Assembly (NCBI GenBank): GCA_039545355.1 | Contig: BCJJ01000007.1 | Span: 1,688,168-1,752,167, forward strand | Origin: Trichosporon coremiiforme | Taxonomy: Eukaryota > Basidiomycota > Tremellomycetes > Trichosporonales > Trichosporonaceae | Direction: 5' to 3' | Length of the DNA stretch: 64,000 bases | In this document: in pieces, positions 51,738-61,566 of the stretch | Position numbering within the stretch: position 1 is the first letter of the stretch | Layout of the letters: each line of letters begins with the position of its first letter | The notes under the pieces: generated by a model | Seen by the model: the letters and a program-made list of their open reading frames with translations, nothing else | What the model was told of the DNA's origin: nothing | The model's database searches: none | Position numbers and translations under genes: made by a program

Positions 51738-52788
51738 TTAAGCCCACGCGCCCACGACGCTCATGGCAAGCGCGCCCGCGAACACGAGTCCGACGGCGAT
51801 GACCCTCTTCCGTCCCCTGAGAACGGCCCACGAGTGATCGGTCAAGAAGTCCTCAGCGAGCAGCTCAATGAGGGACGCGTAGATGAGCAATCCGGACGAG
51901 ATCGCATTCATGATCCCCACGAGCAGGAGGCCGAACACGCTGTCCGGGTCGTAGAGCGTGTGCGTGCCTATGCCTATGGCCTGGCCTATTGGCGTCGTGC
52001 AGCCGTACGCTAGGACCATGAGGTATGGCCTGGGTGAGCGGGCGGGCCAGTCGATCGCTGCGATGCGCGAGCCGAGTGCGAGGCCCTCAAAGGTTTCTGA
52101 CGTCAGCAATTGAGATCGGGGGTGGCTTACGATGGAATGCGATGGCGATTAGGAGGACGACAAAGTCGCCGCCTGTCGAGACGGAGAGCGCCATGCCGAT
52201 GAAGACGCTGTGAAAGAGAATGCCAATCTCGAGCATGAAGACTTGCAGCATGCTCTTCTTCCGCTCCTGCTCGGGCGTCAAGACGACCTTGATCTCCGTC
52301 TCGGTCGTTGTGAGGGTCACGTCGGTCGCGGCGAGGTCGCTCCGGAGGGCGTCGAGCTGGACCCCGTTCTCGGACACGGAGGCCAGTCTCCCGCGCGGTC
52401 GTTGTTGCGGGACAAAGTGCCTTGACGGACTCAGGCACATCTCGAGCACGGTCACTACCAAAACACCGGCAAGCGCAATGGCGCCCGGCATGGCGGGGTA
52501 GTCCTCTGTCCAGAACTTGGGGAGGCATGGGTTGCTGAGGGAGAGGAAGGCAGTGGGGAGGAGGTGGACAAAGGCGGTTGCGAGGAGGACGCCGGTTCCA
52601 AAGTGCCGGACGGTGAAGAAGAAGCCGCGGATCGGGAATCGGGACACGAAGAGCGGCAAGGCGCACGCCCCGCCCGAGACGCCGAGGATGATGAAGAGGG
52701 CGGCGACGTGCAGGCCGAGGTCGTAGTCTGCGGACTTTACCTGGCCCGAGCACGCATCGCGCTTGTAGAGGCCACCATGTGCGGACAT
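51738..52788 (-). CDS. ZIP-family zinc/iron transporter
   Basis: Exons 52788-52131 and 52096-51738, 338 residues, 34-nt intron. Imports zinc or iron into the cytosol. Eight helices fit the family: helix 3 region RHFGTGVLLATAFVHLLPTAF, a variable cytoplasmic loop (residues about 115-175), helix 4 LEIGILFHSVFIGMALSVS with the His-Ser metal pair, and helix 5 HQTFEGLALGSR, completed across the splice junction, with His and Glu of the transport site. The usual His-rich loop is poor in His here. The C-terminal helices end VVGAWA as in Zrt-type proteins. Plasma-membrane versus vacuolar location cannot be told. Confidence 0.93.
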
Positions 52789-52997
52789 GGTGGAGTGGGC
52801 GATGGTGAGTGTCCGCGGGGGTGTCGGAGGATGAATGTCTTGGCATTCGGGTAAAGATTGTCACCGTCCAGATCTGAATTGACCAAGGTGACCCTGACAT
52901 TTCAACGGTCCTCATTACAAAACACGCACCCCATTACGAATGTCCTAATTCAGATACAATCACCCACGTTGCTTGCTCTGCTTCGTCTTCGTCTACT

Positions 52998-54005
52998 TCA
53001 TCGCTTCTCGATGTCTCCGCTACCGCTTTTGCTGTCGCACAAGTCCACGAGCTCCTGCCACAGGTCGTTATACTTCGCCATCCCTGCGGCGTGACCTCCC
53101 TTGATATCCAGACCGACCGCACCCTTGTAATTCTCCAGCATCCATTTGTCCCTCGACCCTCCGACGTCATCCGACGACGCAGATACGAGCAGGATCGGCT
53201 TCTGGTGCGCCTTATCCAGTGTGCGCGGGTCAAAGCCCCAGTCCGAGTGGAGCACTTCAGACACCTCCATAAACCCGTCCCACGTGTATTCCACCGAGCG
53301 CACCACATTCTCCGCCAGGTACGTGATGTGCTCGTCGAACGTCATCTGCCTCTCCGCTAGGTACAGGTCGAGGTCTGCGCGTTCCTCGGCCTCGAGTTTC
53401 TTGTAGAGCATCTCCATGATCATCACCTTTGCGTCCTCGACGGTGCGCAGCCTGCGAGCGATCGCGGGACGCAAGGCACGCTGCAGCAGCCGGAATGGCA
53501 TCGTGCTTGGTGCTCCAACTGTGAGCCAGTTGGTCCAGCTGAGGCTCTGCGCGTAATCCGTGTCGTACTTGTACGGGCTGAACCCCGAGATGAGAAGACA
53601 GCCCTTGATGCTGCGGCCGTAGGGGAAGACGTCGTATCCGGCCCCGTACAGGATCTGCGCCATGACGGTGCCATAGCTCCCGCCGCCGAGGTAGAGGGCA
53701 TCAATACCGAACGGGTGTTCCGTCGCTATCAGCCAGTGAATGTCGTCAACGAGGTTGGTGGCATACGAGCGGCCACCAGGGATCCGCGGAGACGTTTTGC
53801 CCATGCCCGTTGGCGTCGGGGCGAGCATGTGCGCGCCGAGCTTCTCGACGATAGGGGGAAGCCGGCTGATGGAGCCGATTGAGAAGAGGCCGCTGAAGAA
53901 GAGGAAGACGGTGCGGGAGGACTTGTTCCCCATGGATGCGTAGGCTAGCTGCCTCCCATTGGGGAGGACTATGAGGTGCTCGTTGTCGCGGGGAGGGATG
54001 GGCAT
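52998..54005 (-). CDS. Alpha/beta-hydrolase
   Basis: Single exon, 335 residues. LPNGRQLAYASMGN opens the fold, FFSGLFSIG forms the oxyanion strand region, GGGSYGTVMAQ near residue 108 is the nucleophile elbow (G-x-S-x-G), LLVSASSDD near 283 holds the acid and KGGHAAGM near 309 the catalytic His. A helical lid (RLLQRALRPAIARRLRTVED) lies between. The triad is complete. No signal peptide; cytosolic hydrolase or esterase of unknown substrate. 5' end faces the F-box-like pseudogene remains at 54.1 kb. Confidence 0.88.
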   Translation of the reverse strand: MPIPPRDNEHLIVLPNGRQLAYASMGNKSSRTVFLFFSGLFSIGSISRLPPIVEKLGAHMLAPTPTGMGKTSPRIPGGRSYATNLVDDIHWLIATEHPFGIDALYLGGGSYGTVMAQILYGAGYDVFPYGRSIKGCLLISGFSPYKYDTDYAQSLSWTNWLTVGAPSTMPFRLLQRALRPAIARRLRTVEDAKVMIMEMLYKKLEAEERADLDLYLAERQMTFDEHITYLAENVVRSVEYTWDGFMEVSEVLHSDWGFDPRTLDKAHQKPILLVSASSDDVGGSRDKWMLENYKGAVGLDIKGGHAAGMAKYNDLWQELVDLCDSKSGSGDIEKR

Positions 54006-54141
54006 GGTGTTGCGAGTGGTGGCAAGACGCTGACGCGGTGGAGGTCAATGGTTCGGTTGTGGTGTGTGCGATGTGGTGGAGGTGGCGGAGGTGGTGCCCC
54101 AGAACCTGACAACAACAATGGTCTGAATGCATTCTCGATTT

Positions 54142-55253
54142 AGAACTCGCCATCCGAAGTGTCATCAGACTGCTCCACCTCGCCTTCCGTATCGTACTCG
54201 AAGTCGCACTCGGTGCACAGCTCGAACATGTCCTCGCCGACTTGATCCCTGAATCCCCCAGAGACGTGAACGTCACGCGGCTCTTCGCATCTGCCACCCG
54301 CTCCTCGCTGCTGCACCAGGTCCGACGCGCCACTTGCGCAGCTTTGTCCCAGACTGCTAGGACCCTCTCCTCCTCGGTCTCTCTGGAGGGTGCCTCCTGC
54401 AGTTCGTCACCAGGTACTCCAAGCCAGTCACAATCCCACCATTTGTCTTCCCAAAAGTCGGCACCGACGATACGCACAGTCGGTGCACACTTCTCCAGCA
54501 ACAGCTGAACAACGCATTCGACAGGCTCGTTCGGCTGACCACTTTTGCGACGGGGAGCGTACACAATCGGAGTTGCTGGTGGATATATTGTCTCGCGGAG
54601 GGCAGAGTCCGGGGCAAACAGGACTGTCACATCCAGTGGCTCACGTCGACGCATCATCTGAGCAAGTTCATGGCAAAGCGGTGTCCTGATTTGCAGGCCG
54701 TAGCCGTGGCTATAGATGGCGGAGACGATGCTTTGTCTGCGTCCGCTTCGATGGAGCTGCCGTTGGACGCTATCGTATGCTCAGAACCGTCAATAATTGG
54801 CTTGCCTTTGGAGCAATCGAGCACGGTGATAAACGTAAAGTCTTTGCACGGACGTTCGGGCCAGAAATCAGCTGCATGGGAGTTACCCAGTTCGCGGAGC
54901 ACCGCAGGCCGTGAACCATGCAGGAAGCGGAGGGGCAAGCTTCCACCGTCTGATGAACGATTGTAGCAACTGTCGTCGTAGTCGACGACCCGCGTTAGTG
55001 GGTGGCCGTCTTTCCACTCGTCTCGCCAGATGCCGAATCAGAGTGTCTCCACACATCCTCCGATCGTGACCATGTGGGTAGCAAGCCGGCGGTCGACGAG
55101 GTCGCGGAGGATAGAGTTGATGGATCTTAGAGCTACGAGGACGTCCATCTCGACTTCATAGAAGAGATGGGTGACGACGAGGTCGAAGAGGTGAGGGAAC
55201 AGGGTCGGCTCGAGGCTGGGTGACAAGTTGGTGCCGTTCGATTCCAGGTACAC
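54142..55253 (-). pseudogene. F-box-like family, copy 1, decayed
   Basis: Minus strand. Start LEPTLFPHLFDLVVTHLF aligns with the FPHIFDDVINHL and FPHIFDAVLDHA starts of copies 2 and 3. TGA 55038-55040 breaks the frame after GGCVETL, with open sequence on to 54654. A shift near 54655 leads to REPLDVTVLFAPDSALRETI, CAPTVRIVGADFWEDKWW and RRTWCSSEERVADAKSRV, and another shift near 54240 leads to GEDMFELCTECDFEYDTEGE and an acidic end at 54142, matching VGDRVFELM in copy 3. Three lesions mark it as dead. Confidence 0.55.
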
Positions 55254-55520
55254 CGGGCCTTGTCAGGAAGTGTGGGCCACGGAGATTCCTTGTGACTCCA
55301 TTTGCCTTATCACGTGACCAGCAAAGTTGACCGCACGGACGGGCCGCGGGGTGTTCCGGAAGCCGGATGCGCGGCGATCCCCGGCGCTCGGCAGGCACGG
55401 GCCCGCGTATCTCACGTAATGGTAATCCCTGACTCGAACGCGTTTTTTGTAAGCTTACGGAAAAATTCATTGAAAGTTGCCGCACGACCTGGTTTCTTGC
55501 AACCACACACTTACAACCCC

Positions 55521-56996
55521 ATGTCGAGCCCAAGTTTCAGCCGGCCACCATCGACAAGATCGACAGAGAGCGTCCCTCGCGCAAAGGGCGCAGGCAAGAC
55601 CGACGCTGAACTCGGCACAGAAGTCATCCACGATGCAGTCTTCGGCGAGCTTTCGGGCGGTGGACCGAATTACCGGAACGTGAGTACTCGTGTGACCGAG
55701 GGCCAATATTGAATAACGCTAACGGCCCAGCTGAGCACGATGGGTGCCTGGGTCCTCATCAGTAAGGCGAACATTGGTCTTGGCGTCCTCTCGCTGCCAT
55801 ATGTGCTGCATATTCTTGGCCTGGTGCCGGGTCTCATTCTCCTCGTCGCCATCGCCCTCATCATTGCATACTGCGCCGCCCAGGTCGGAAGCTTCAAGCT
55901 CAGGCACCCCGAGGTGTACGACCTGGCCGACGGTGGTCTCGTCGTCGGTGGCCGTCCGCTCCAGGAGATCCTCTACTTCTTCTTCTACCTCTACATGATC
56001 ACGATGGTGTCCAGTGCCATCGTGTCCGTGTCGACGGCGCTGAACGCTGTCTCCGCCCACGGCGCTTGCACTGCCGTCTTCATCGTGGTTGCGGCCATCA
56101 TGGGCCTCCTCCTCGGCTCGATCCGCACCCTCGACAAGGTCTCGATCGTCGGCTGGGCCGGCCTCGTCTCCCTCGCCGCCGCGCTGCTCACCCTCACTAT
56201 TGCCGTTGGCCTGCAGGACCGCCCGCCTGATGCCCCCAAGCTCGGCCCCTGGGATAAGGACCTGCACGTCGTCGCGCAGCCGACCTTCGCCAAGGCCATG
56301 TCCGCCATTGCCTCAATCGTCTTCTCCTTCGGCTCGACCGCGACGTACTGGAACGTTGCGTCCGAGATGCGCAACCCTCGCAGCTACACCAAGGCCATGC
56401 TCTGGTCCGTCGGCATCATCACCGTCGTGTACTGCATCATCGGCGGTGTCGTCTATGGCTACTGTGGGCGATACGTCGCTTCTCCTGCGCTCGGCTCGGC
56501 TGGCCCGCTGCTGAAGAAGATCTGCTACGGTATCGCCATCCCCGCCCTCGTCGGCTCGCTCACGATCTACGGTCACCTGGCGGGCAAGCACATCTTCATC
56601 CGCCTGCTGAAGGGCACGCGCCACCTTGCGTCCAACTCGCGCGTGCACTGGATGACCTGGCTCGGGTGCATGTTCGCCGGCACGATTATTTCGTACATCA
56701 TCGCCTCGGCCGTGCCGAATTTCGGCTCGATCATCTCCCTCGTCGGCGCGTTCGTGTGCCCCACCGTCGCCATCTGGCCCTACAACCTGATGTGGTGGCA
56801 CGACAACTGGCGCTATGCGTCGCCGGAGCGTAGGCGCAACTGGCGCCTCCGCGCCGAGCTCGCGCTCAACATCTTCCTCTTCGTCCTCGCCTTCTTCCTC
56901 ACCGCTGGCGGCACGTATGGCGCCATCATGGACGTCATTGAGACCACGTCGGACGCCGGCCCCTGGTCGTGCAACGACAACTCGCACTCGGTGTAG
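55521..56996 (+). CDS. AAAP amino-acid transporter (vacuolar AVT type)
   Basis: Exons 55521-55679 and 55731-56996, 474 residues. Moves neutral amino acids, in yeast AVT proteins across the vacuolar membrane. A hydrophilic N-terminus of about 50 residues (Ser/Arg-rich, then GTEVIHDAVFGE) precedes 11 helices. The first helix has MGAWVLISKANIGLGVLSLP, the family's helix-1 break with Gly and Pro for substrate binding. Also seen are GSIRTLDKVSIVGWAG, FSFGSTATYWNVASEM and LVGAFVCPTVAIWPYNLMWW. The intron is 51 nt with a GTGAGT donor and GCTAACGGCCCAG end. Substrate is inference only. Confidence 0.92.
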
Positions 56997-57512
56997 AGTT
57001 GAATAGAGTCACTAGAAATATAGAGTCATTTAGAGCTGCCATGCACACATCTCGATACGGAGTTGCACGTCCTGTTGGCCTGAAACGCCGAAGTCGAAGC
57101 GCATTCGGGATGTGCTAATGCACTGTACGCTCATCGGGAGGTCTCCCCTTGTGCCTTTTCCCCAAGAGAATTGTTACGGACCCGCAGTTCAGCGTGAAGA
57201 GATCGATAGATGCGCATGACAGCTCCGGTTTACTCACGACGGTGTTGAGACGTGGGCGGTTAGAGTGGTCAGAACACAAGCCTGCCGATCATTACCCTTG
57301 CGCAGAACAAGGTTTCGATCCAACAAACGCCATGCGACCCAGTAGACTAACGCAGCTCCTTCAATCTTCTAGCGGCATCCGCCAGTCGACCCCTCGGGGC
57401 AGTGCATGTGCGTCCCGCACCGACCTCGGCGACGCTTCCATGAGAACCCTTGTTCCAGAACGCTACACAGACCGTCTCTGTTTGAGAGGGGTCTCGCGCC
57501 TTCGGGTGGCAC
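56997..57512. other. Spacer; eroded 3' remains of the next pseudogene possible
   Basis: After the stop at 57513 on the minus strand the same frame reads on with little resemblance to copy 3. No gene called. Confidence 0.4.
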
Positions 57513-58121
57513 TCAGTCGTACGAGACCAGAACGACGACCTCTTGCTCTGCCTGGGCATTGAACTCGTGCGGACCGATGCCGAAGAGGGGGAACCCGTAC
57601 TGCGCACACCCCATAAGGCTGACTACGATGCGCCGGGCGGTGGGCGGCATCCACAACTGCCAGAGGTCCTGGTGAGGTTGTCGTATGTCATTGGCGACCC
57701 AGTTCTTCGCGTGGTACACAACCGTGTCGATCGGCTTTGTGCGCGACAGGTAGCCGTCTTGGGAATAATGGTCTACGAAGCGGATGACATCAGAGGCGGC
57801 GGCGGCCACCATCCTCTGCAGACCCGGGAGGAGAGGATATAGGGAATAGTTGGAGCCGGCGTGGATGTCGAGTACGGTGCGAGCGGGCCGGCGGAACTCG
57901 TGCGCTGGCTTCTAAAGTCCGCCTAAGGTTGTCCCAGCGCTTGGGGGCCGGGGGCGGAAGTCAATGGTCAGGTGCTGGCCCACCTTCTCGTACAGGATGT
58001 GTTGGGCGAGGTGCGACGTGGAATAGACGGCACGGTGTGAGGCACCGTCCCGCTGTGCAATGAGGTGGTTGATCACGTCGTCAAAGATGTGGGGGAAGGC
58101 TGTGTAGTCGAGGCTCAGCAT
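57513..58121 (-). pseudogene. F-box-like family, copy 2, nonsense and truncated
   Basis: Minus strand from ATG 58121: MLSLDYTAFPHIFDDVINHL, LTIDFRPRPPSAGTTLGGL, then TAG 57912-57914 where copy 3 has the TGG of GGFW, then in the same frame HEFRRPARTVLDIHAGSNYS, VIRFVDHYSQDGYLSRTKPI, DTVVYHAKNW and RRIVVSLMGCAQYGFP. It stops at 57513, roughly 150 residues before the end of copy 3. Apart from the TAG the alignment to copy 3 is continuous, so inactivation looks recent. Confidence 0.65.
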
Positions 58122-58349
58122 GCTGGGAGTTAACCAGGAGCAGCTGCTACCTCACATCAGATCAGATGCTGGATCGAGAGTAAAGTCGAGCTGAGGAGTG
58201 TCAAGCAACATTGGAGTGGTTAGTCGTAAGCGTTGTCGTGGAAGGGAGGGGCGCAGGCCGCATGGCGATCGTCGGCTGCTGGGTCCGGAACACTGCTCGA
58301 TCTGATCACTTCACTTTGCCTCGAGCGTGCCGCCGGAACAAGCATTGCA

Positions 58350-59327
58350 TCACACAGTCTCTACAGTCATGAGCTCGAACACTCTATCCCCGACACTCTT
58401 ACTGAACTCTTCACGCGAGACAAACTTGACGCGCTGCAAGAATTCCTGCACGACTTGCTCAGAGTGTTGGATGAAGTTGCCGGTCGTGATATCGTACGTC
58501 GACTCGAGACACGTTTCACGCAGCGTTTCGGTGATGAGATACTGCCCGACATCCGCGGCTTGGATATCGGGGGGCAGGGCGATCTCGCTCCACTCCCGCT
58601 TCCAGTTCGCCGCATCGACGACCGTGACGCTGACGTGTTGGAGATGTTCCAGGTACCCCAGTAGGGGGTAGCCGATGTTGTCGATGATGAAGTGCTGGCT
58701 GCCAGTGACCCCCTCCGCGTCCTTGGGAGGCATAGGACCCTCCGTCGCAATCAGGACCAGCTCCTGATGAGTGTCCGTGTTGTTGTGGCCGGGCGCGAAG
58801 GAGACGTCGGGGTATCCAAACTCCTCACAGCCAATGAGGTTGATGACGACGCGCTTCGCGTTCGGCGGCAGCATGAGAAACCATGGGTCCGGCTCGCGGT
58901 TCAGACACCAGTTCTTCGTGTGGATGACGAGCGTGTCGAGGGGATGCGGGTAGGTCAGGACGTCCTCCATGCCATAGTGGTCCAGGAGGCGGATCGTCTT
59001 GGGCGCTACTTGCGTGATGATCTGCAGAACCTCGGGAGCCAGGGGATACATCGAATAGTCTTCGCCGGCGTAGATGTCGACGACGGTATTGCCTGGTGCG
59101 AACTGATGGGTCGGAATCCAGAACCCCCCTAGTGCTGTTCCGAACTTGACCGGCCACGACCGGTAGTCGACAGTCAGGTGGTGGCAGCACCTGCCGAAGA
59201 CACTGCCCCGAGTAGACCTGGAAAGAAGGAAGATGGTGCGCAGGGTGTCCTCATCTTTGGCGGCGACGGCATGGTCAAGCACCGCATCGAAGATGTGCGG
59301 GAAAGCGGCGTAGTCTACGGTGGACAT
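58350..59327 (-). CDS. F-box-like family, copy 3, intact
   Basis: Single exon, 325 residues from MSTVDYAAFPHIFDAVLDHA. An in-frame Met at 59378 would add 17 residues; 59327 is preferred because copies 1 and 2 start at this motif. The N-terminal helical block resembles the short F-box-like starts of many tremellomycete proteins, followed by about 260 residues with alternating hydrophobic strands (VVDIYAGEDYSMYPL, IRLLDHYGMEDVL, LDTLVIHTKNW, KRVVINLIGCEEFGYP), as in leucine-rich or WD-like partners of F-boxes. If the F-box reading holds, it would be a substrate adaptor of an SCF ubiquitin ligase; this is inference. Ends SVGDRVFELMTVETV. Confidence 0.6.
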   Translation of the reverse strand: MSTVDYAAFPHIFDAVLDHAVAAKDEDTLRTIFLLSRSTRGSVFGRCCHHLTVDYRSWPVKFGTALGGFWIPTHQFAPGNTVVDIYAGEDYSMYPLAPEVLQIITQVAPKTIRLLDHYGMEDVLTYPHPLDTLVIHTKNWCLNREPDPWFLMLPPNAKRVVINLIGCEEFGYPDVSFAPGHNNTDTHQELVLIATEGPMPPKDAEGVTGSQHFIIDNIGYPLLGYLEHLQHVSVTVVDAANWKREWSEIALPPDIQAADVGQYLITETLRETCLESTYDITTGNFIQHSEQVVQEFLQRVKFVSREEFSKSVGDRVFELMTVETV

Positions 59328-59887
59328 GCTACTTGTCAGCTCTAGAACTCGTTGAGTCAGCTGCACCTGGGAAGTCAATTGCGTTGGATGCAGAGAGGCG
59401 GACGAGACTCGGATTCCATGTGTAGTTGACTTCTCGCGTCGCGCGTCGCGGGATCACGCGGGACGTGTGCACGGGCCGCTCCTCGGATCCGAAAGAGTGA
59501 CATCAGAGCCGTTGGGCGAGGGTTGCCAAGAACGTTGCAAGAGAGGGCGTTCACCTCACTGTTACCAAATCACCAGGCGTCCACAACTTGCACAAGCCTT
59601 CTCTTTGACCGCCATGACCCTCTCACCTTCGCTTCCTCTCCATGTCCCACACTGGCGGAGGCAGCAACAACGGCTTCCGCCGGAACCTACTTCTTGGCCA
59701 CGTCCCTGCTGTGCAGTAGGCGGGACATCTTGCCGACTGCTACGGCGGAGACCTCCCCGCCTCCCTCGGGACTCGATAAGAGATTATCGAAGTGCAGGGA
59801 TGTCAGACGTGAGCTGTACATGCTCAGTTCCGCCGGAAGTCGGTCTGTTGGGAGACTGACATCCTAGCAACTGGGGTTCAGTTTGTC
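59328..59887. other. Spacer between F-box-like copy 3 and the mitochondrial insert
   Basis: Contains GGCGGAGACCTCCCCGCCTC near 59743-59762, an 18/20 match to the sequence directly right of the mitochondrial insert. No gene. Confidence 0.5.
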
Positions 59888-60239
59888 TAATATTATTATA
59901 ACAATAATTTATTACTTCACGTATATTATTTTTTCTTGATCTTAGCCACGATTGATCTAGCTATTCTTACGATTGAGAGTCCAGCCATGTAAGATAATCT
60001 TCCAGTCCGACTCTTTCCACCGCAATAGGCATAAATCCATGGTAAACTCCACACAGTTCTGAACATTGACCGTAGAAAACTCCTTGTNGTTCGATAAAAA
60101 CAGAAGTTTGATTTAAACGTCCAGGTGTACAATCAATTTTTAGACCAAGGGCTGGTACAGCGAAATCATGAATAACATCAGCTCCTGTTACAACGAATCG
60201 AATGTGTGTGTCAACAGGTACAACAACGAGACCTGATTC
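59888..60239 (-). pseudogene. Nuclear mitochondrial insert (NUMT): 3' part of cox2
   Basis: A sharply AT-rich block in GC-rich surroundings. Its minus strand encodes the C-terminal about 90 residues of cytochrome c oxidase subunit [41 protein letters not shown], then the CuA site [14 protein letters not shown] with Cys, Glu, Cys, His and Met ligands in order, and a TAA stop at 59967-59969 followed by AT-rich non-coding DNA. One base is N (60088), inside the codon before QGVFYG. The 5' half of cox2, including the membrane helices, is absent. The frame is intact, so the transfer is recent or the block is an assembly join. It is not expected to be functional in the nucleus. Confidence 0.85.
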
Positions 60240-60484
60240 CCTGGCGGAGACGTCGCCGCCTCTTTTCTGGTCAGTAATATCCCGAGTTTGCGGAGACTAG
60301 TCCGCCTAGCGAACCAACCGCATGCATACAGTGTGAGAGGGGATCATGTGATGATGCGATGCAAGTCTCCGTGCGTGGTCAGCATTGCGCTGGCGCTCGG
60401 AGAAGTGTCAGTCGCACTAGACCAGTTTGCCGATGTGCAGTTGTTCAGGGTTCATCTCGGCTTTCATACACAGCTCTACGGAAA

Positions 60485-61311
60485 CTAACAGAACCGCGAC
60501 ACTCCCCCATCGACTTTCAGTGTCGTTCCCGTGCAGAACCCACCCGCGTCGCTGGCAAGGAACAGGGCCGCATTAGCAATGTCCTCCGGCTTTCCTAGCT
60601 TCTGCATGCTCGACTTGTCCTTTGCGAGGTCGAGCAGCTCGGGGTGCCCGGCCGAGAAGGGCGTCTCGATGAATCCAGGGCAAATGGCGTTCACGCGGAT
60701 GCCGTACTTGCCATACTCTTGCGACGCGATGCAAGCGAGGCCGCGCACCGCAAACTTGGATGCCGTGTAGGGGCTGATGAGGGGAACGCCTTCAAGCCCA
60801 GCGACGCTGCACATGACGATGGCGGAGCACCCCTTGCCACCGGACGGCGAGGCGAGGAAGGCACGCAGACCGTGCTTCAGCCCGATGAAGACGCCGCGGG
60901 CGTTCACGGCCATGACCTTGTCGTACTCCTCCATTGGTGTCTCGTGCAGCATGTGCCAGTTGCCCTCGATGCCGGCGTTCAGCACGACAATGTCCACCTG
61001 ACCCCACTTGTCGACGGTGGCTTGCGTGTACGCCTCGGCAGTCGCTTCATCAGTCACGTCGCCACAGAAGGTCAGGAGCCGGTCGCTGGCGAGCTCGGAC
61101 TTGCATGCGTCGAGAGCAGACTGGGTTCGATCCACGACGGTGACGCCCTTGACATCGGCGGCGAGGAAGGTCTGGTGTCAGCCGTGGTGGCGCTGGTGAC
61201 TCACCTGGACGATGCCGAGTCCGATGCCGGATGCGCCTCCCTGCGGTCAGTTGTGTTGAATGCACACACACTCACGGTGACGATGGCGACTTTGCCGGAG
61301 AGAGAGGTCAT
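60485..61311 (-). CDS. Classical short-chain dehydrogenase (SDR)
   Basis: Exons 61311-61276, 61240-61205 and 61171-60485, 252 residues; introns of 35 and 33 nt with CTGAC branches. NAD(P)-dependent oxidoreductase: VTGGASGIGLGIVQ (residues 11-24, nucleotide site, split by both introns), GDVTD (adenine contact), VLNAGIEG, CSVAGLEGVP (catalytic Ser), YTASKFAVRG (Tyr and Lys), and CPGFIETPF. The C-terminus ends TTLKVDGGVSRFC, typical of the family. Lies 255 bp from, and divergent to, the vanillyl-alcohol oxidase gene, suggesting a shared pathway in which it could oxidise an alcohol or aldehyde product. Substrate not determined. Confidence 0.92.
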
Positions 61312-61566
61312 GGTGTGGGTTGGGGATGGATTCGTCAGCAACTCCCGGTCTTTTAACGTGCGTCGTGCCGAGATGGTTGACCGATCTCGGGCGTGTCAGG
61401 TGACGAAAGAACTTATCGGCGCTCCCGATATCAATCAGATTGCCTCGGCAACATCCCCGCACACCCGCGCACATCTCTTGACACTAGCACGCCTTAGTGC
61501 TGCACCCAGCAGACACGTACTTAAGTGCTCGTCGTAGGCCACTTCGACCTTTCCCCCAACTCCATC

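Noticed and set aside
56313..56987. 224-codon open frame on the minus strand
   Set aside because: Antisense of the AAAP transporter; no domain.
60644..61537. 297-codon open frame on the + strand
   Set aside because: Antisense of the SDR, whose motifs and introns are unambiguous on the minus strand.
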